A stretch of DNA of 18,623 nt from Acidobacteriaceae bacterium (GTDB lineage Bacteria; Acidobacteriota; Terriglobia; Terriglobales; Acidobacteriaceae): contig PMOF01000021.1 in NCBI GenBank assembly GCA_003162495.1, positions 1 to 18,623 of the forward strand, read 5' to 3'. Below the pieces are notes generated by a model. The model did not search any database and had not been told where the DNA came from. It worked only from the letters and a program-made list of their open reading frames with translations. Of this stretch, positions 17,701-18,623 are shown piece after piece. How positions within the stretch are numbered: position 1 is the first letter of the stretch; each line of letters opens with the position of its first letter. The position numbers and the translations under genes are program-made.

Positions 17701-18005
17701 ACTTGGCCGCTCAAATCGACGCGTTGTTAAAGGGAACGGACGGAACGTTGCTGGGGCTGAGTGCGGCCAACCAGGAGCTGTCCTCGGCGTTAGGCATGGC
17801 CGAGAGCTCCGATCGCGCCACGCCTGCGCAGGCGTTGTCGGTCTATGAACAGGCGCGAGCCGCGACAAGCGAGCGGATCAAACAGTGGGTCGCGCTGAAA
17901 AAAGGTCCGATTGACAACTTGAATCAACAACTGAAGGCTCAGGGATCGGCGCCGATTGCGGTATCGGACATCGAGCGTGAGGTTTATACACTCATGACTC
18001 GTTGA
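14772..18005 (+). CDS. secreted VPS10/sortilin-like Asp-box beta-propeller protein, paralogue C
   Basis: This 1077-residue exported protein starts at ATG 14772 with GAGGG 8 nt upstream. The signal peptide MSKIRVTRRKIVFAALAIAL continues to a cut at PAAA/QTV (residue about 24). It opens with EWRLIGPFRGGRGVAVSG. Eleven Asp-box sites span about 71 to 711, including KTTDAGTVW, KSTDGGETW, VTRDGGKSW and FSVDDGDHW; GSVDGGKTV lacks the Trp. The central block is SSWYNQPTAQMYHVTTDDQF, then AQQDSGG. It has an Ala/Gly-rich insertion near GGGLMAAAAENSLDASRKKD that paralogues A and B lack. The propeller closes at HGRSFWILDD (about 738); the C-terminal part has PPDGAILDYYL (about 794), HRLVWNLAW (about 859) and a helical charged tail. 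Its tail (MPRGPRAAPGIYTVELEADG) is the most diverged of the three. It is the last gene of the tandem pair. Role as for A and B: a surface or periplasmic propeller of unknown ligand. Confidence 0.9.
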   Translation: MSKIRVTRRKIVFAALAIALPAAAQTVSPQLFSDMEWRLIGPFRGGRGVAVSGAAGDGATFYFGAVDGGVWKTTDAGTVWTPVFDQQPVASIGALAVSASNPKVIYAGTGETDIRSDLASGAGVYKSTDGGETWTYAGLKETRQIAKIEIDPANPDVVYVGALGHAYGPNAERGVYKSTDGGATWKHTLDKGPDVGVADLAIAIANPHVLFAALWNAHRPPWSTYAPLVGQGSGLYRSRDSGETWEPCTGHGLPEGMWGRSGVAVSADGQRVYALIEAKKSGLYVSDDGGVNWTLANTDARLTSRAWYFSRITVDPSDANVIYVPNVALMGSVDGGKTVTVVRGAPGGDDYHELWVDPKNGSHLVLGTDQGTTISLDRGKTWSSWYNQPTAQMYHVTTDDQFPYTVYGAQQDSGGAAVLSRTDHGRITPRDWFPASGSESGYFALDPKDPEILYASGSYGEVARWDRRRSLSQNITPWPVQVFGTELSLRKYRDPWTPPLMFSPVDKTSLYLGAQYVLKTTDGGLHWAQISPDLTGSKAPAVGANAVAGGGLMAAAAENSLDASRKKDGPTVDNAIERGYGTLSTVAPSYLDKDVLWAGSDTGIISVTRDGGKSWSNVTPPGMQPWSKVSLIETSHFNAGAAYASAERHRVEDRAPYLYRTDDYGKTWKSITNGLADPAFVNAVREDPKQKGLLYAGTEFGVAFSVDDGDHWQPLQLNLPVTSVRDLVVHSDDLVIATHGRSFWILDDITPLRQAAERAKSDAPFLYRPQTAVRVDNDGFPGTPLPPEEPTAMNPPDGAILDYYLPREAHEVSIRIYDQHHKLVRRFNSATQHEANHAQVPIAERWFPKPQPLEAAAGMHRLVWNLAWGSTGVTESNEPDDGEGDMPRGPRAAPGIYTVELEADGKTPAPETLTLVKDPRSPASQAEFDEKFETSYRIFRDSLESRRALAEIGSVKERLTKIIADASKSEITNQGKDLAAQIDALLKGTDGTLLGLSAANQELSSALGMAESSDRATPAQALSVYEQARAATSERIKQWVALKKGPIDNLNQQLKAQGSAPIAVSDIEREVYTLMTR

Positions 18006-18090
18006 TCTTGAGTCCAGCGCCTTCTCAGGGCAAAGATCGGCGGGCGAAGGTCGACCGGCAAAGGTGGGGGCACAGAGATAATTCCGCAAA

Positions 18091-18120
18091 GGAAAAGCGG
18101 AGGAGCTGGTAGGCTCCGCC
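18091..18120 (-). terminator. intrinsic terminator of the glycine-rich protein gene
   Basis: On the minus strand a stem GCGGAG (18114-18119) pairs with CTCCGC (18097-18102), with an 11-base loop, and is followed directly by TTTTCCTTT (18088-18096). It lies about 42 bp after the stop codon of the glycine-rich gene. Read on the plus strand the same hairpin, 91 bp after paralogue C, is followed by CGCTTCGTCTT with no proper T-run, so it should be weak for that gene. Confidence 0.6.
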
Positions 18121-18161
18121 GCTTCGTCTTGCCGTCTGCCGTTCAGTTCAGCAGATAACTA

Positions 18162-18623
18162 TTAATTATGTCCGCCGCCGGCGTGTCCGCCGCCGCCGCT
18201 GGCACGTTGTCCACCGCCGCCACTGCTGGCATGTTGTCCGCCACCACCGCCACGCGGAGCGGACGCGTGCGATTGGCCTCCGCTGCTGCGAGGAGCTGCA
18301 TGTCCGGCATTGGAGCGCGCCATAGTGCCATGGGTTGCGCCGCTACGCGCTCCCCCGGAATAAGATCCACCGCCGCCGCGAGCCGCTGATTGGTAGCCGC
18401 CGCCGCCTCGTGCTCCTCCGCCTCGTCCTTCACTGCCGCCGCGTGCGAAGGCGCGATTGGCAGCATCGCCGCCGCCGCCGCGATAGTTTCCGCCGCCGCC
18501 ATTTTCGAACCGATGCTCGCCCCAGCCGTGGTTATAGCCCCAGCCGGCCCAGGGGCCCATACCGAGGAAGACCCCGTTATAGAAATAGCCCGGGCCGTAA
18601 AATCCCATAGGCGAGCAGGCGTA
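18162..18623 (-). CDS. glycine-rich protein, C-terminal 153 residues (runs off right edge)
   Basis: The frame is open from the window edge to TAA at 18162-18164. An ATG at 18608 exists, but the frame continues upstream (YACSP before it) and no ribosome-binding site precedes it, so this is probably the tail of a longer protein. The first 35 or so residues are aromatic and glycine-rich (MGFYGPGYFYNGVFLGMGPW, then AGWGYNHGWGEHRF). The rest is low complexity: runs of four or five glycines alternating with Arg, Ser, Ala, Gln and His, ending HAGGGHN. It looks disordered and hydrophilic; a surface or cell-envelope role is a guess. I cannot assign a family; acidobacterial proteins with similar tails exist, but identification needs the missing N-terminus. 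It is convergent with paralogue C. Confidence 0.7.
   Translation of the reverse strand, partial: YACSPMGFYGPGYFYNGVFLGMGPWAGWGYNHGWGEHRFENGGGGNYRGGGGDAANRAFARGGSEGRGGGARGGGGYQSAARGGGGSYSGGARSGATHGTMARSNAGHAAPRSSGGQSHASAPRGGGGGQHASSGGGGQRASGGGGHAGGGHN
18170..18500. repeat. GC-rich triplet low-complexity tract encoding poly-glycine
   Basis: The plus strand is dominated by CCGCCG and GCCGCC triplets, which read as GGC/GGN glycine codons on the minus strand. The same bias produces alanine-rich open frames in other phases that should not be taken as genes. Such tracts can expand or contract by slippage, so length may vary between strains. Confidence 0.6.

Noticed and set aside
18170..18500. CRISPR-like or tandem-repeat array
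   Set aside because: The repetition is simple GGN-codon low complexity, with no fixed repeat length or unique spacers.
18143..18502. Alanine-rich 119-aa minus-strand frame overlapping the glycine-rich gene
   Set aside because: Same GC-triplet tract read in another phase; the glycine frame has the coherent aromatic N-terminal segment and runs on beyond the window.

Overview
The window looks like a chromosomal segment of an acidobacterium (Acidobacteriaceae/Terriglobia-like). This is inferred from the GC-rich sequence and from a characteristic gene set: an Oar-type TonB-dependent receptor with a carboxypeptidase-regulatory-like N-terminal domain, several large secreted VPS10/sortilin-like Asp-box proteins, and a Crp/Fnr regulator with a C-terminal extension. 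No rRNA, tRNA, CRISPR array, insertion sequence or phage gene was seen.

Left part (1-4065), all on the minus strand. Read in the direction of transcription it holds a Crp/Fnr-family regulator (4065-3355), 3-dehydroquinate synthase aroB (3259-2165), a long cation diffusion facilitator transporter (2044-617), a small three-helix membrane protein (537-196) and the start of an OsmC-like protein (164 to the left edge). Gaps are 31-120 bp, so partial co-transcription is possible, but the genes do not form one obvious pathway.

Middle hinge (4066-5078). The regulator is divergent from a small receiver-like protein (4368-4751) that has lost the phospho-acceptor aspartate. The 302-bp region between them carries inverted-repeat half sites and a candidate promoter. 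A 327-bp gene-free stretch follows.

Right part (5079-18005). Three large secreted Asp-box (VPS10/sortilin-like) paralogues of 1039, 1083 and 1077 aa surround one TonB-dependent receptor. The first paralogue converges on the receptor with only 21 bp between stop codons. The receptor is divergent from the second paralogue across a 200-bp region whose centre is a nested inverted repeat. The second and third paralogues are tandem, 79 bp apart. I read this as an exported surface module: three beta-propeller proteins made next to an outer-membrane transporter, with receptor and tandem pair possibly controlled from one shared site. Substrate and function cannot be read from the sequence.

Right edge (18162-18623). 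This is the C-terminal part of a glycine-rich protein on the minus strand, with a good intrinsic terminator just downstream of it.
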